Source: Myotis daubentonii (taxonomy: Eukaryota; Chordata; Mammalia; Chiroptera; Vespertilionidae). From it: a stretch of DNA of 64,000 nt. Both the position numbers and the translations under genes were made by a program. The notes beneath the pieces are model-generated. The model was not told the origin of the DNA. It did not search any database and was given only the letters and a program-made list of their open reading frames with translations. Each line of letters begins with the position of its first letter. Within the stretch, counting starts at the first letter, position 1. The DNA lies in NCBI RefSeq assembly GCF_963259705.1, contig NC_081840.1, positions 115,309,074-115,373,073 on the forward strand, written 5' to 3'. Of the stretch, positions 1-10,350 are shown one piece after another.

Positions 1-330
1 TGCCCCAGCGACGGGCTGGGGGACCTGAGGCTGTGCCCCCTGCCCAGAGGGGCTTGACAGGGGTGGGGCTGGCCAAATCTGGGTCTCACCCAATGGGGGT
101 GGGGCCAGCCAGGTCTGGGTCTCCTGCATTTTCAAAGAGCGTGTGGGTGGTGGGCGGGGACTTGACTCTAGGTCCCAAGGTGTGCCCCAGACTCTGGATA
201 GGAGGGAGATTTTCATATACATTTTACTAATTTTCTTTAATCTCTGACACTTCTATTATAGAGAAAGGGCAAATGGCAATATTAAAATATTTCCTCTAAT
301 TAATTCCCTTTTAATGTGCACACATTTTGT
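1..330 (+). mobile_element. Helitron 3' end, cut by the window edge
   Basis: The first 170 bases are a GC-rich minisatellite (units with 'gggacctgaggctgtgcccc' and 'ggcttgacagggg') that matches 29955-30600. The AT-rich run at 205-325 matches 30660-30800 almost base for base. That downstream copy ends in the Helitron 3' hairpin, so this is the same family in plus orientation. Here the hairpin has decayed (gtgcacacattttg) and no CTAG end is visible. Confidence 0.75.
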
Positions 331-705
331 AACCACTTTATGGTAATTGGAGGCAAACTTAATTTTGTCTTACAACATTAGGTTAACTTTTTATTATATG
401 CTTATTCTTATTCAAATTTTCATTATTAAGTTTGACTTAGTAAACATGATAGCCTTTCGTGGTCTTGTTGATACTCTTTCAGGTTAAAGTAGGTAAAAGT
501 CACTTAATAAAAGCTGATTTCCATCACAGGATTTTCAGAGAGGAACACAGGTCTTTTCATTATTTTTCTGTCATATGTCCTGTGATGTTTGCTCTCAGTT
601 CCTTCTTGAGAGCAGTGATGGTATCCTATGTCAGTGTAGGGAACAGTGGCCTCCCCTAAAAGAGAAAAGTTTTGTTAAATAAATGAGTTCCGGAAGGTTT
701 TAGGG
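331..705. other. AT-rich spacer, no feature recognised
   Basis: There is no long ORF and no repeat I can name. The short ORF at 459-659 has no recognisable domain. Confidence 0.5.
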
Positions 706-919
706 CAGGGGTGGGCAAACTTTTTGACTCGAGGGCTACAATGGGTTCTTAAATTGGACCGGAGGGCCGAAATAAAAGCATGGATGGAGTGTTTGTGTGA
801 ACTAATATAAATTCAAAGTAAACATCATTACATAAAAGGGTACCGTCTTTTATTTTTTTAGTTTTATTCATTTCAAACGGGCCGGATCCGGCCCGCGGGC
901 CGTAGTTTGCCCACTGCTG
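706..919. mobile_element. Small non-autonomous hAT element
   Basis: The ends are inverted repeats, CAGGGGTGGGCAAAC on the left and the complement of CAGCAGTGGGCAAAC on the right, which is the hAT pattern CAG...CTG. The copy 'ttttaggg' precedes the element (698-705) and recurs at 923-930, as expected for an 8-bp target duplication with a small T-run slip at the right junction. The interior (~214 bp) has no transposase. Confidence 0.8.
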
Positions 920-1000
920 TTTTTTTAGGGAGTAATAAAGATATCTTGTACATGTTCATATATGTATTTCCATTTTTTAAAAGAACTTTTATATTCTTTT

Positions 1001-1268
1001 TTTTTTATTGCTTAAAGTATTACAAAGGGTATTACATATGTATCCATTTTATCCCCCCGCCCTAGACAGTCCCCTAGCCTCCCCTATCCCCCAGTGTCTT
1101 ATGTCCATTGGTTATGCTTATATGCATGCATACAAGTCCTTTAGTTGATCTCTTACCCCCCTACCTCCTGCCCCCCAACCCTCCCCGGCCTTCCCGCTGC
1201 AGTTTGACAATCTGTTTGAGGCAGCTCTGCCTCTGTATCTATTATTGTTCAAAAGTTTATAATGGTCT
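1001..1268 (-). other. L1 3' UTR and 3' terminus
   Basis: Pyrimidine-rich on the plus strand, with the landmark 'ggttatgcttatatgcatgc'. The same landmark marks the L1 3' ends at 15435, 34283, 41205 and 42365. It lies between the ORF2 stop and the terminal T-run. Confidence 0.85.
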
Positions 1269-2134
1269 CTATTGTCCATGAATGAGTGAGATCATGTGGT
1301 ATTTTTCCTTTATTGACTGGCTTATTTCACTTAGCATAATGCTCTCCAGTTCCATCCATGCCGTTGCAAATGGTAAGAGTTCCTTCCATTTTACAGCAGC
1401 ATAGTATTCCATCGTGTAGATGTACCACAGTTTTCTAATCCATTCATCTACTGATGGGCACTTAGGCTGTTTCCAGATCTTAGCTATGGTGAATTGTGCT
1501 GCTATGAACATAGGGGTGCATATATCCTTTCTGATTGGTGTTTCTGGTTTCTTGGGATATATTCCTAGAAGTGGGATCACAGGGTCAAATGGGAGTTCCA
1601 TTTTCAGTTTTTTAAGGAAACTCCATACTGTCTTCCATAGTGGCTGCACCAGTCTGCATTCCCACCAGCAGTGCACAAGTGTTCCTTTTTCTCCACATCC
1701 TCTCCAGCACTTGTCGTTTGTTGATTTGTTGATGATAGCCAGTCTGACAGGTGTGAGATGGTACCTCATTGCTGTTTTGATTTGCATCTCTCGGATGATT
1801 AGTGACTTTGAGCATGTTTTCATATGTCTCTTGGCTTTCTGAATGTCCTCTTTTGAAAGGTGTCTATTTAGGTCCTTTGCCCATTTTTTGATTGGATTGT
1901 TTATCTTCCTTTTGTTAAGTTGTATGAGTTCCCTATAAATTTTGGAGATTAGGCCCTTATCAGATATGTCATTGGCAAATATGTTTTCCCACACAGTGGG
2001 TTTTCTCGTTGTTTTGTTGATGGTTTCTTTTGCTGTGCAGAAGCTTTTTATTTTGATGTAGTCCCATTTGTTCATTTTTTCTTTAGTTTCAAGTGCCCTA
2101 GGAGCTGTATCAGTGAAGAAATTGCTTAGTTTTC
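1269..2134 (-). pseudogene. L1 ORF2 C-terminal part (Cys-rich domain)
   Basis: This is the last third of L1 ORF2p. The open frame from 2075 down to 1269 encodes 268 residues, and the same frame extends back to about 2134 without a start. The C-terminal Cys/His motif [18 protein letters not shown] is intact, followed by the conserved QPLWKTVW and the 'YYAAVKWKE' stretch. In a normal ORF2 this block follows the reverse transcriptase and ~200 residues of linker. Here the linker is missing and the frame differs from the upstream part, so the two are not made as one protein. It is a decayed piece of the L1 at 1001-7329. Confidence 0.9.
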
Positions 2135-4477
2135 TGAGTAGAGGTCTTTTACCTCTTTAGTTAAGTTTATTCCTAGGTAGCTTAGTTTTTTCGGTGCAAT
2201 GGTAAACGGGATTGTTTTTATAATCTCTCTTTCTGAAAGTTCACTATTGGTGTATAGAAATGCCTCAGATTTCTTGGGGTTAATTTTGTATCCTGCTACA
2301 TTGCCAAATTCATGTATTAAGTCTAGTAGCTTTTTGATGGAATCTCTAGGGTTTTGTATGTATAATATCATGTCGTCTGCAAATAAGGACAGTTTTACTT
2401 CCTCTTTTCCAATTTGCATGCCTTTTATTTCTTCTTCTTGCCGAATTGCAATGGCTAACACTTCCAGTACTATGTTGAACAGGAGTGGTGAGAGGGGGCA
2501 TCCCTGTCTTGTTCCTGTTCTTAGGGGAAATGGTGTTAGTTTTTGTCCGTTGAGTATGATGTTGGCTGTGGGCCTGTCATATATGGCTTTTATTATGTTG
2601 AGGTATGATCCTTCTACTCCCACCTTGCTGAGAGTTTTTATCAAAAATGGGTGTTGAATTTTGTCAAATGCTTTTTCTGCATCAATTGATATGACCATGT
2701 GGTTTTTTTCTTTCAATTTGTTTATGTGATGTATCACGTTTATTGATTTGCGGATATTGTACCATCCTTGCATCCCTGGGATAAATCCTACTTGGTCATG
2801 GTGTATGATCTTTCTGATGTACTGCTGGATCCGATTTGCTAAGATTTTGTTGAGGATTTTGGCATCTATGTTCATGAGGGATATTGGCCTGTAATTCTCT
2901 TTCATTGTGTTGTCTTTACCTGGTTTTGGTATTAGGGTGATGCTGGCTTCATAGAATGAGCTTGGAAGTGTTCCTTCCTCTTGAATTTTTGGTAGTAGTC
3001 TGAGGAGGATAGGTTTTAGTTCTTCCTTGAATGTTTGGTAAAACTCCCCTGTGAAGCCGTCTGGTCCTGGGCTTTTGTTTGATGGAAGCTTTTTGATGAC
3101 TGCTTCAATTTCTTCCATAGTTATTGGCCTGTTGAGATTTTTAGATTCTTCCTGATTGAGTTTTGGAATGCTGTATTTTTCTAGGAATTTGTCCATTTCC
3201 TCCAGGTTGTCTAGTTTGTTGGAGTAAAGCTGTCCATAGTATTTTTTAACAATCATTTGTATTTCTGTGGGGTCTGTTGTTATTTCGCCTCTATCGTTTC
3301 TGATTTTATTTATTTGGGTCCTCTCTCTCTGCTTCTTGGTGAGTCTGGCTAGAGGTTTGTCAATCTTGTTTATCCTTTCAAAGAACCAGCTCTTGGTTTC
3401 ATTGATTTTCTGTATTGTTTTTTTGGTCTCTATGTCATTTATTTCTGCTCTAATCTTTATTATCTCCTTCCTTCTGCTCACTCTGGGGTTTTCTTGTTGC
3501 TCTCTTTCTAATTCTTTGAGTTGTAGAGTTAGATGATTTACTACCATTTTTTCTTGTTTTTTGAGATAGGCCTGTAGAGCTATAAACTTCCCTCTCAGGA
3601 CTGCTTTCAATGTGTCCCATAGGTTTTGGATTGTTGTGTTTTCATTGTCATTAGTTTCCAGGATGTTTTGAATTTCTTCTTTGATCTCATTGGTAACCCA
3701 ATCAATATTTAATAGCATGCTATTCAGCTTCCAGGTGTTTGAGTATTTTGGGTTGTTTTTATTGTAGTTTATTTCTAATATTATGCCATCGTGGTCTGCG
3801 AAGACGCTTTTTATGATTTCAATCTTCTTGAATTTGGGGATACTTTGCTTGTGACCCAATATGTGGTCTATTATTGAATATGTCCCATGAGCACCTGAGA
3901 AGAACGTATATTCTCTGGCTTTGGGGTGAAGTGTTCTGAAGATGTCTATTAAGTCCATCTGATCTAGTGAGTCATTTAGGATTGCTATATCTTTGCTGGT
4001 TGTTTGTCTATAGGACTTATCCAGTGCTGTCAATGGTGTATTAAAGTCCCCTACTATGATTGTATTGTTGTCGATCTCTCCTTTGATATTTTCCAGGAGT
4101 TTTTTTATGAATTTGGGTGCTCCTACATTGGGTGCATATATGTTTACCAGGGTTATATCTTCTTGTTGTATTGATCCCTTTAGTATTATGAAGTGGCCTT
4201 CCTTATCTCTTGTTAAGGCCTTCACTTTGAGGTCTATTTTGTCCGATATAAGTATTGCTACCCCAGCTTTCTTTTCCTTTCCATTTGCCTGAAAGATATT
4301 TTTCCATCCTTTCACTTTCAGTCTGTGTGAGTCCCTTCTAATGAGGTGGGTTTCTTGTAGACAGCAGATGTATGGGTCATGTTTTTTTATCCATTCAGCC
4401 ACTCGATGTCTTTTGGTTGGAGCATTTAGTCCGTTTACGTTTAAAGTTATTATTGAAAGGTACTTGTTTGTAGCCAT
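2126..4477 (-). pseudogene. L1 ORF2 N-terminal part: endonuclease and reverse transcriptase
   Basis: A 783-residue open frame covers the first 60% of L1 ORF2p, the protein that nicks target DNA and reverse-transcribes L1 RNA at the nick. The start at 4477 is the normal one ([19 protein letters not shown]). The APE-type endonuclease covers about residues 1-240, with CLQETHL, VGDFN and FADHDG motifs. The reverse transcriptase covers about 450-783, with SPGPDGF, the catalytic FADD box at residues 699-702 and GYKINPKKS. The frame ends shortly after '[12 protein letters not shown]' because ~600 bp of ORF2 are deleted at about 2134. The start lies 49 bases after the ORF1 stop, as in other L1s. Without the C-terminal domain, retrotransposition in cis is not expected. 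Confidence 0.93.
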
Positions 4478-4526
4478 TTCTTTTTTTGTGTGGCTGTTTT
4501 CTTTCTGAGCTTTTTATTTCTTATTT

Positions 4527-5519
4527 TTATACCAGTCCCTTTAACATTCCTTGCATTGCTGGCTTGGTGGTGACAAACTCCCTTAGTCTTTTTTTGTCTG
4601 TGAAGCTTCTTATTTCCCCTTCAAGTTTGAATGATAGCCTTGCTGGATAGAGTATTCTTGGATTCAGTCCTTTGCTTTGCATCACTTTGTAAATTTCAGT
4701 CCATTCTTTTCTGGCCTGATGTGTTTCTGTTGAGAAGTCATTTGACAATCTAATGGGAGATCCCTTGTATGTAACTTTCCGTCTCTCTCTTGCAGCCTGT
4801 AAGATTCTCTCTTTGTCCTGAACATTTGCCATGGTGATTATGATGTGTCTTGGTGTGGGTCTTTTCGGGTTCACCTTGTTTGGGACTCTCTGGGCTTGTG
4901 TGACTTTTTTCTTCCCCACCTCAGGAAAGTTTTCTGATATTATTTCTTCGAGTAGGTTTTCTAATCCTTGTTCATCCTTCTGTTGTTCTGGTACTCCTAT
5001 TATTCGTATGTTGTTTCGTTTCATGTTGTCCCAAAGCTCCCTTAGGCTCTCCTCCTGTCTTTTAATTTTTTTCTCCAATTGCAGTACATTTTGGGTGTGT
5101 TTTGCTTCCTTGTCTTCTAATTCACTTATTCGGTCCTCCGCTTCTCCTAGTCTACTGTTGATACTTTCAATGGAGTTTTTCATTGCAGCTATATCACTCT
5201 TCATTTCTTCTTGGGTCTTACTTAGGTTGTTGATTTTTTCATCTGTTTCTTCTAGCTTCTTCCATATGTTATCGATTTTTTCATCTGTTTCTTCTAGCTT
5301 CTTCCATATGTTATCGATTTTTTCATCTGTTTCTTCTTGCTTCTTGCAGAGGTTGTCGATTTTTTCCTCCATCCGGTTTATGCACTCTAGGACCCTTATT
5401 CTGAATTCTTTATCTGTCATGTTGCATGCCTCTGTATTACTTAGCTGCTTTTCTGGAGAGTCCTCCTTCTCTTTCCTTTGGGGGTTTCTTTGTCTACCCA
5501 TGTTTGATCTCACTGACAT
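4527..5519 (-). CDS. L1 ORF1 protein (RNA-binding chaperone), intact
   Basis: A 330-residue frame encodes the L1 ORF1 protein, which trimerises through a coiled coil and coats L1 RNA in the cytoplasmic ribonucleoprotein. A basic, polar N-terminus (1-40) is followed by a coiled coil (about 40-165), an RRM (about 168-255, NNIRIIGVPE) and the C-terminal domain with TPRHIIITM, RKVTYKGSPIRLS and DFSTET. The length is normal for mammals. The coiled coil contains two identical 14-residue units (DEKIDNIWKKLEET) encoded by exact 42-nt repeats at 5232-5273 and 5274-5315, with a diverged third unit. No stop or frameshift is seen. Whether it is expressed cannot be told from sequence. Confidence 0.92.
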   Translation of the reverse strand: MSVRSNMGRQRNPQRKEKEDSPEKQLSNTEACNMTDKEFRIRVLECINRMEEKIDNLCKKQEETDEKIDNIWKKLEETDEKIDNIWKKLEETDEKINNLSKTQEEMKSDIAAMKNSIESINSRLGEAEDRISELEDKEAKHTQNVLQLEKKIKRQEESLRELWDNMKRNNIRIIGVPEQQKDEQGLENLLEEIISENFPEVGKKKVTQAQRVPNKVNPKRPTPRHIIITMANVQDKERILQAARERRKVTYKGSPIRLSNDFSTETHQARKEWTEIYKVMQSKGLNPRILYPARLSFKLEGEIRSFTDKKRLREFVTTKPAMQGMLKGLV

Positions 5520-7329
5520 ATCTAGACGTTGAGTTGTTCAGTGGTTGCTCCCTTGGTAGCAGTGACTCCTTGGTCTGTGGTTGCTCTTCGGGCGGTTGCG
5601 GTAGCAGCTGCTCTTCAGTTGTCAGCAGCTCCTCTGGTGGGTGCTGTTCACAGCTGTGGTGGCTCTTCCGGCTGGTGGGGCGAGGTTTCACATACAGCTG
5701 CTGTTTCTCAGCAGAGGATGAGGTGCTCAGGAGGTTGGTGTTGCTTGGATCTGCTGCGTTGATTTAAAGGCACAAAATACAACACAACAAGGCACCACGT
5801 ACCAGGCACTATACACAGATATATTCACGATATTAATAACCCCAATTAAAGGTGACCACCTGAATTAAGAGAATTAGGGGATAAGGAAGAAGGAAGAGAA
5901 AAAGATAAAAGAGAAAAAGGAAAAGAAAAGTAGGGACCAAAAAAAGGGAGTGCAAAAATGAAATTGGGAAAAAGGAAGGGGGAAAATAAAAGCGAGAAAA
6001 GAAAAGAAAAAAAAAAAAGAGCAAAAAGAGAGAATGAAGTGGAAGAGGGGAGAGACTTATTATATGAGGAGAATACTCCTATAGAACAGCCATTAATCCC
6101 AACAAATTCCAGCAACAGCTCCCTGGATATGAATGCAAACTAGAAACAACCAATAATATAACGATGAAAATAGAATGGTGAACACTAATCCCAAAATAAA
6201 ATAAAGAAAAAATAAAATGGCACTTTAAAAAATGGTAAAATGGTAGCAGTAATAATACTGGTTAAAAATAAGAAGGTAGTAATTAAAAGGGTAAAATCAG
6301 GTGATGGAAAAAGAAGAAAAGAAAGAAAAAAAAAAAGAAAAAAAAAGAAGAAAAAAAAAAGAACAGAAAAAAAAGAATGAAAAAAAATTGGTTTCTTAGT
6401 TGAAAAGTGAAAAAAGAAAAAAAATTGCAGTAGTGGAGGTCCTTCGTTTCTTCTATTCTTCAGTGTGGCTCACCTTAGACCTTCCAGGTATTCAGGAGAG
6501 TGTTGAGTTTCCCTGCGATATACTGTTCCTCTGTGTTGTAAACCACAGTCCTTATTTTAAAGCATGCCGCATTTATTTCCCAGACTGCCTTATTTTGTGT
6601 TTAGCAAAGAGTCAGTTTGTGGGTCAGCCTCTGGGTGGCAGTGTTCTGGGGTTGGCCTCTGAGGCTATAGGGCCTCTCTGTCCAGTGGAAGTTCACTGCC
6701 CAGAGCTGACTGCGTAATAGTTAGTTACTGGCGCTATGTTGTTGCTGGGATTGAAAATCCCCCTATAGGCCAGACCCTGTTAACTCCCAGGGACTGATCA
6801 GGTTATCTTAATCCTTGATCTCGTACAGGGTGGAATCTGGGTGTGGCTGTGCTCCTTGCCTGGGGGCTGGGAGGAGGAGACTCACTCTCAGGAGCGGGTG
6901 GCTGCCCCAGTCCTGGGCTCAGGGGTGTCTCAGCACTCAATTCACTACCACCTCTCCCGGCTCCCCCTCTTTCCCCAGTCTCTCCCCAGATTCCACTCCT
7001 CAGCACACTCTCCCTCTCTTCAGCACAGGTGAGTGTCTGTATCCGAAATGTCCCATGAACAGGATTCAGTGAAAACAAACAAACAAATGCCGGCCGCGGA
7101 AACGGGGAAGGCTTGGTTTCTGTAAGCTTCTTCTCTTACCAGGACTGCATGGTCAGGTCAGCTCTTCAGGCTGCCCCCTTTAGGCTCAGTCCTCCGCGGT
7201 CACAGAACCCAGCTCTCAATTTCCCTGGCGGCGCCAGGAATCCCGCGGTTCTCCTTTCCCCCCCCCCGTCAGGGGCTGTGCCTGTCCCAAGGGACGCGGC
7301 TGTCTGCCACGCGGTCTCCCTCTGACTCC
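5520..7329 (-). promoter_or_regulatory. L1 5' UTR (internal promoter region)
   Basis: About 1.8 kb lie between the ORF1 start and the target duplication at 7330. The ORF1-proximal part (5760-6420) is very purine-rich on the plus strand (A/G tracts), and the distal part (6600-7325) is GC-rich. By analogy with other mammalian L1s the internal Pol II promoter would lie at the distal end. No tandem monomers are visible here, unlike the L1 at 57167. Confidence 0.7.
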
Positions 7330-7346
7330 AACTTTTATATTCTTTT

Positions 7347-7560
7347 AAAAATATATTTTTATGATTTCAGAGAGAAAGATGGATGGAGAGAGAGATAGAG
7401 ACATCAATGATGAGAGAGAATCATTGATCAGCTGCCTCCTGCACACCCCCACTGGGGATTGAGCCCGCAATGCAGGCATGTGTCCGTGACCGGAATTGAA
7501 CCTGGGACACTTGAGTCTGAAGGCTGACGCTCTATCCACTGAGCAAAACCAGCTAAGGTG
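7347..7560 (-). mobile_element. Ves SINE in the L1 target duplication
   Basis: On the minus strand it starts with a tRNA-like head (GCTCAGTGGATAGAGCGTCAG as A box, GGTTCAATTCC as B box) and ends in a pyrimidine-rich tail and poly-A. Copies of 'aacttttatattctt' flank it (7330 and 7561-7575), and the same word lies at the far end of the L1. Confidence 0.9.
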
Positions 7561-7575
7561 AACTTTTATATTCTT

Positions 7576-8383
7576 CATCTCATTTGTTCCTCAATACAAA
7601 TGGTATAGAATCTCTCCTGATTTTTCTTCTGGCAGCCAAACAGTCCTAACAGTCATTTCCAAGTTACTGAACAAACATAACTCCACCGGAGTAAGTGAGT
7701 TACCTAAAGAATTCCTATCTCTAACCTTCAGAATTGTGTGTTCTATGTCAATGACTAAGGTTTTTTTTCTAGCAAAGTATTCTTATTTATTGGTTTTTAA
7801 ATACTTATTAGTCTTTAATGTAATTATTTTAAACTATTATACAAAAAGTATTTGAGGATCATGATAAAAATTGTGTGTGCTTAGTAGATCCTTTTTGTTC
7901 TTTGTCTTTGACATTGCCTGTCTGCTTTATGACAAACTGAATTGAAAACTTTTACTATGTGGGGCACCTTTTCTGAGGAGCCAGGAGGAAGACAGTGTCA
8001 TATCAAACTCTGTTGTCAAGTTGTTGTCTTTAGAAAATACAGTCGATTATTTCCTCCTGGTGCCAGGTTTGAAGGGGACCTGTCACACAGCAATAATGTA
8101 ATGTTTAAAATAAATATTTCATCAAAATAAAAGCATGTGGGAGAAACATCCTTTTCACTTTGTTGACAAGTTGAGTTTGCTTTAAAAAATTTTTTTGGAA
8201 TTTCTTGCTTGTTTGTATTAAAGGGGTTAGTAGTCCTTCGAAGTCATTACCATCCTGAGTCATTGAGAGATGGGTGTGAGGGTATCTGGGGTGGGGTGGG
8301 AATTGTGGGAGCATAGTGTGGGAGTTAAAATGAATGTGTCTGAAAAAGTTTGGCATACATTACACATTTGGAAAGGCAGGATG
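7576..8383. other. No gene or named repeat recognised
   Basis: AT-rich DNA with short ORFs only. It may be unique sequence or unrecognised old repeats. Confidence 0.45.
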
Positions 8384-8611
8384 TGTTAGTTCCTTAGGGC
8401 TGCTGTAACATCAGACTGGCTGGCTTAAAACAATAGACATTTATTATCTCTGAGTTCTAGAGGCTGGCAGTCCAAAATTAAGGTGTTAGTAGGGCTTTGC
8501 TCCCTTTGCTCCCTTCCAGGGAATCCTGCCTTGCCTCTTCCTGGCTTCTGGTGGCCTGTCAGCAATCTTTGGGTTCTTCGGCTTGTAGATGTGTCCCTGT
8601 GTTGTAGGAGG
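8384..8611 (-). mobile_element. MLT1-like LTR, 3' portion
   Basis: The text 'ttccttagggctgctgtaac', 'ggcttaaaacaatagacatt' and 'ctagaggctggcagtcca' is the reverse complement of the 3' half of MaLR MLT1 LTRs, an old eutherian family. The rest of the LTR resumes at about 10183, after an insertion. Confidence 0.7.
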
Positions 8612-10182
8612 CAGGAATGGCACTAGGTGTTAGACTGGTGGGGTCGGCCTGAACCTGGGTTTAGCAACCTCAGTACTTGAGTTCTGGCTGGGGAAAAATC
8701 CAGAGCCAAGACTCAAACTATAAGAGAACATTTCTTTATAAAACTACGGAGGTAGAAGTAATTTGTAGAAGAAATGAGCTCAGGGAACAAGTTATAGAGG
8801 CAAAGGATGTGCCCTAGTGATCACCAGAATGGGGAGCCAAGGCATCTTCCCCGGGTTGTGTCTTGCGATGCCGAAGAATGAGCACCTCAGACCAGAAGAT
8901 TTAAGCAAAAGTGTGGAAATTTTATTACAAGCAGATTCAGACTCCCTGCACGGGGAGGGAGCCCAATGATGGGTTGTCAGTGAAGCCAAACATATAGGGG
9001 AGTATATTTGCTACAAGTCTGCTCTATATCTACCTGTGTTGCCACCTGATTGGTTCCCTCAATTGTTCTTGCGCAGGAATGGACCTGAACTTTCCGTGTT
9101 CCTATGTGTCAGTTCATCTTATTGTTGCAGACGCTCCCTAGTTTCACATGCCTCTTGCTCTGAGTCCAAAAACATTCTATTATTTCTGTAAGGTTGGTTC
9201 CTGTGATTAGGCTTGCTCAAACTGCCGTGTCTGCCTCTACCTATGTTCCACCTGCCTTTTTTTCCAACTGGACCCCTGCCTTGTCAGCCTGTGTGTCAAG
9301 CTAATTCCTCTCACTAGGACCTTGGGAGTGAGGAAGGTAATGATAACTTCCCTGGAAGGAGGGGGAGGGGGAAAAGGAAAAGTAAGAAAGGGGAAGGGGA
9401 GAGGGAGCGGTAAGAAAGGGGAGGGGGAGGGGAGGAGAAAGGAGCAGGTGTGCTATTTGGAGAGAGAGCACACTGGATCCTCTGTCCTAAGGGTTATTTT
9501 TTAAAAAATATATATTTTATTGATTTTTTACAGAGAGGAAGGGAGAGGGATAGAGAGTTAGAAACATCAATGAGAGAAACATCCATCAGCTGCCTCCTGC
9601 ACCCTCCCCACTGGGGATGTGCCCGCAACCAAGGTATATGCCTTTGACCAGATTCGAACCTGGGACCCTTGAGTCTGCAAGCTGACACTATCCACTGAGC
9701 CAAACCAGTCAGGGCATGTCCTAAGGGTTTTAAGGGTGGAGATTTTAGGGGAGGTCCCAGGGGAGGATCTCAATAGAATATTCAGCAGTTTTCCAGGTAT
9801 GTCCTTTCAGGTTCCTGGTGGACTGGTTGGCGCCAGGGCAGGGGGTCATTATGCAATGCATTTAAGGTCAGCCATGGGGTCGCGTGTAGGGTTTTGCTGC
9901 TTTTCTCGGCCTGGAGCTGAAATATAACTGCAGCCTAGATGTTATCTCTAGGGAGGAAAAGTCAGGGGGTCCAAACTGCAAGACCAGTGATATGCTAGTG
10001 GAGGAAAGGTCAGCCTGGGGGTGAGGTCCCACCCACAACTGTCCCTTGCTAGGCACCCAGGACTTTCCGTCCTGGTGACCTTCTGTAGCTGGCCTATTGT
10101 CCTTGCTCTGCTCATGGCTGTCTAACTGCCTATCAAAACTCCACTCCTCCATCTCCACATAGCATCCTGCCTGTGTGTTTTT
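8612..10182 (-). mobile_element. ERV-like insertion inside the MLT1 LTR
   Basis: About 1.57 kb (including a later Ves SINE) separates the two MLT1 halves. Around 8860-9320 it has LTR-like order on the minus strand: a TATA-like box near 8990, AATAAA near 8925, then a U5-like stretch. A plausible LTR start (TGAGAGG) lies at about 9318. I found no coding domain, primer site or target duplication, so the class is uncertain. Confidence 0.45.
9496..9716 (-). mobile_element. Ves SINE
   Basis: Flanked by the 13-bp duplication 'tgtcctaagggtt' (9483-9495 and 9717-9729). Head 'ccactgagccaaaccagtc' at the right and A-rich tail at the left on the plus strand. It inserted into the ERV-like block. Confidence 0.92.
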
Positions 10183-10350
10183 ACATTGTCTTCCACCTGT
10201 GTTCAAATCCCCACTTTGATCATGGTACCAGTTATATTACTGTGATGACCTCATTTTGATTTGATTTCTTCTGTGATTATATTATGTGACATTTACGGGT
10301 TCTAGAGACTAGGGTGTGATATCTTTCCTGCTATTATTCAGCCCATCACA
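10183..10350 (-). mobile_element. MLT1-like LTR, 5' portion
   Basis: Continues the LTR of 8384-8611: 'gtgatgacctcattttgatt' and 'attattcagcccatcaca' are reverse-complement MLT1 landmarks, the last being the LTR's own TG start at 10350. Confidence 0.65.

Larger units (their letters stand above)
1001..7329 (-). mobile_element. L1 retrotransposon with full 5' UTR, ORF1 and deleted ORF2
   Basis: The element runs on the minus strand from a GC-rich 5' UTR at the right to a 3' UTR and a short T-run (poly-A on the minus strand) at about 1000. The 17-bp sequence 'aacttttatattctttt' lies at both ends (984-1000 and 7330-7346), so this is a complete insertion and not a 5'-truncated one. ORF1 is open. 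ORF2 has lost a segment and changes frame. The copy is therefore not autonomous, although its RNA could still supply ORF1 protein. Confidence 0.93.
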
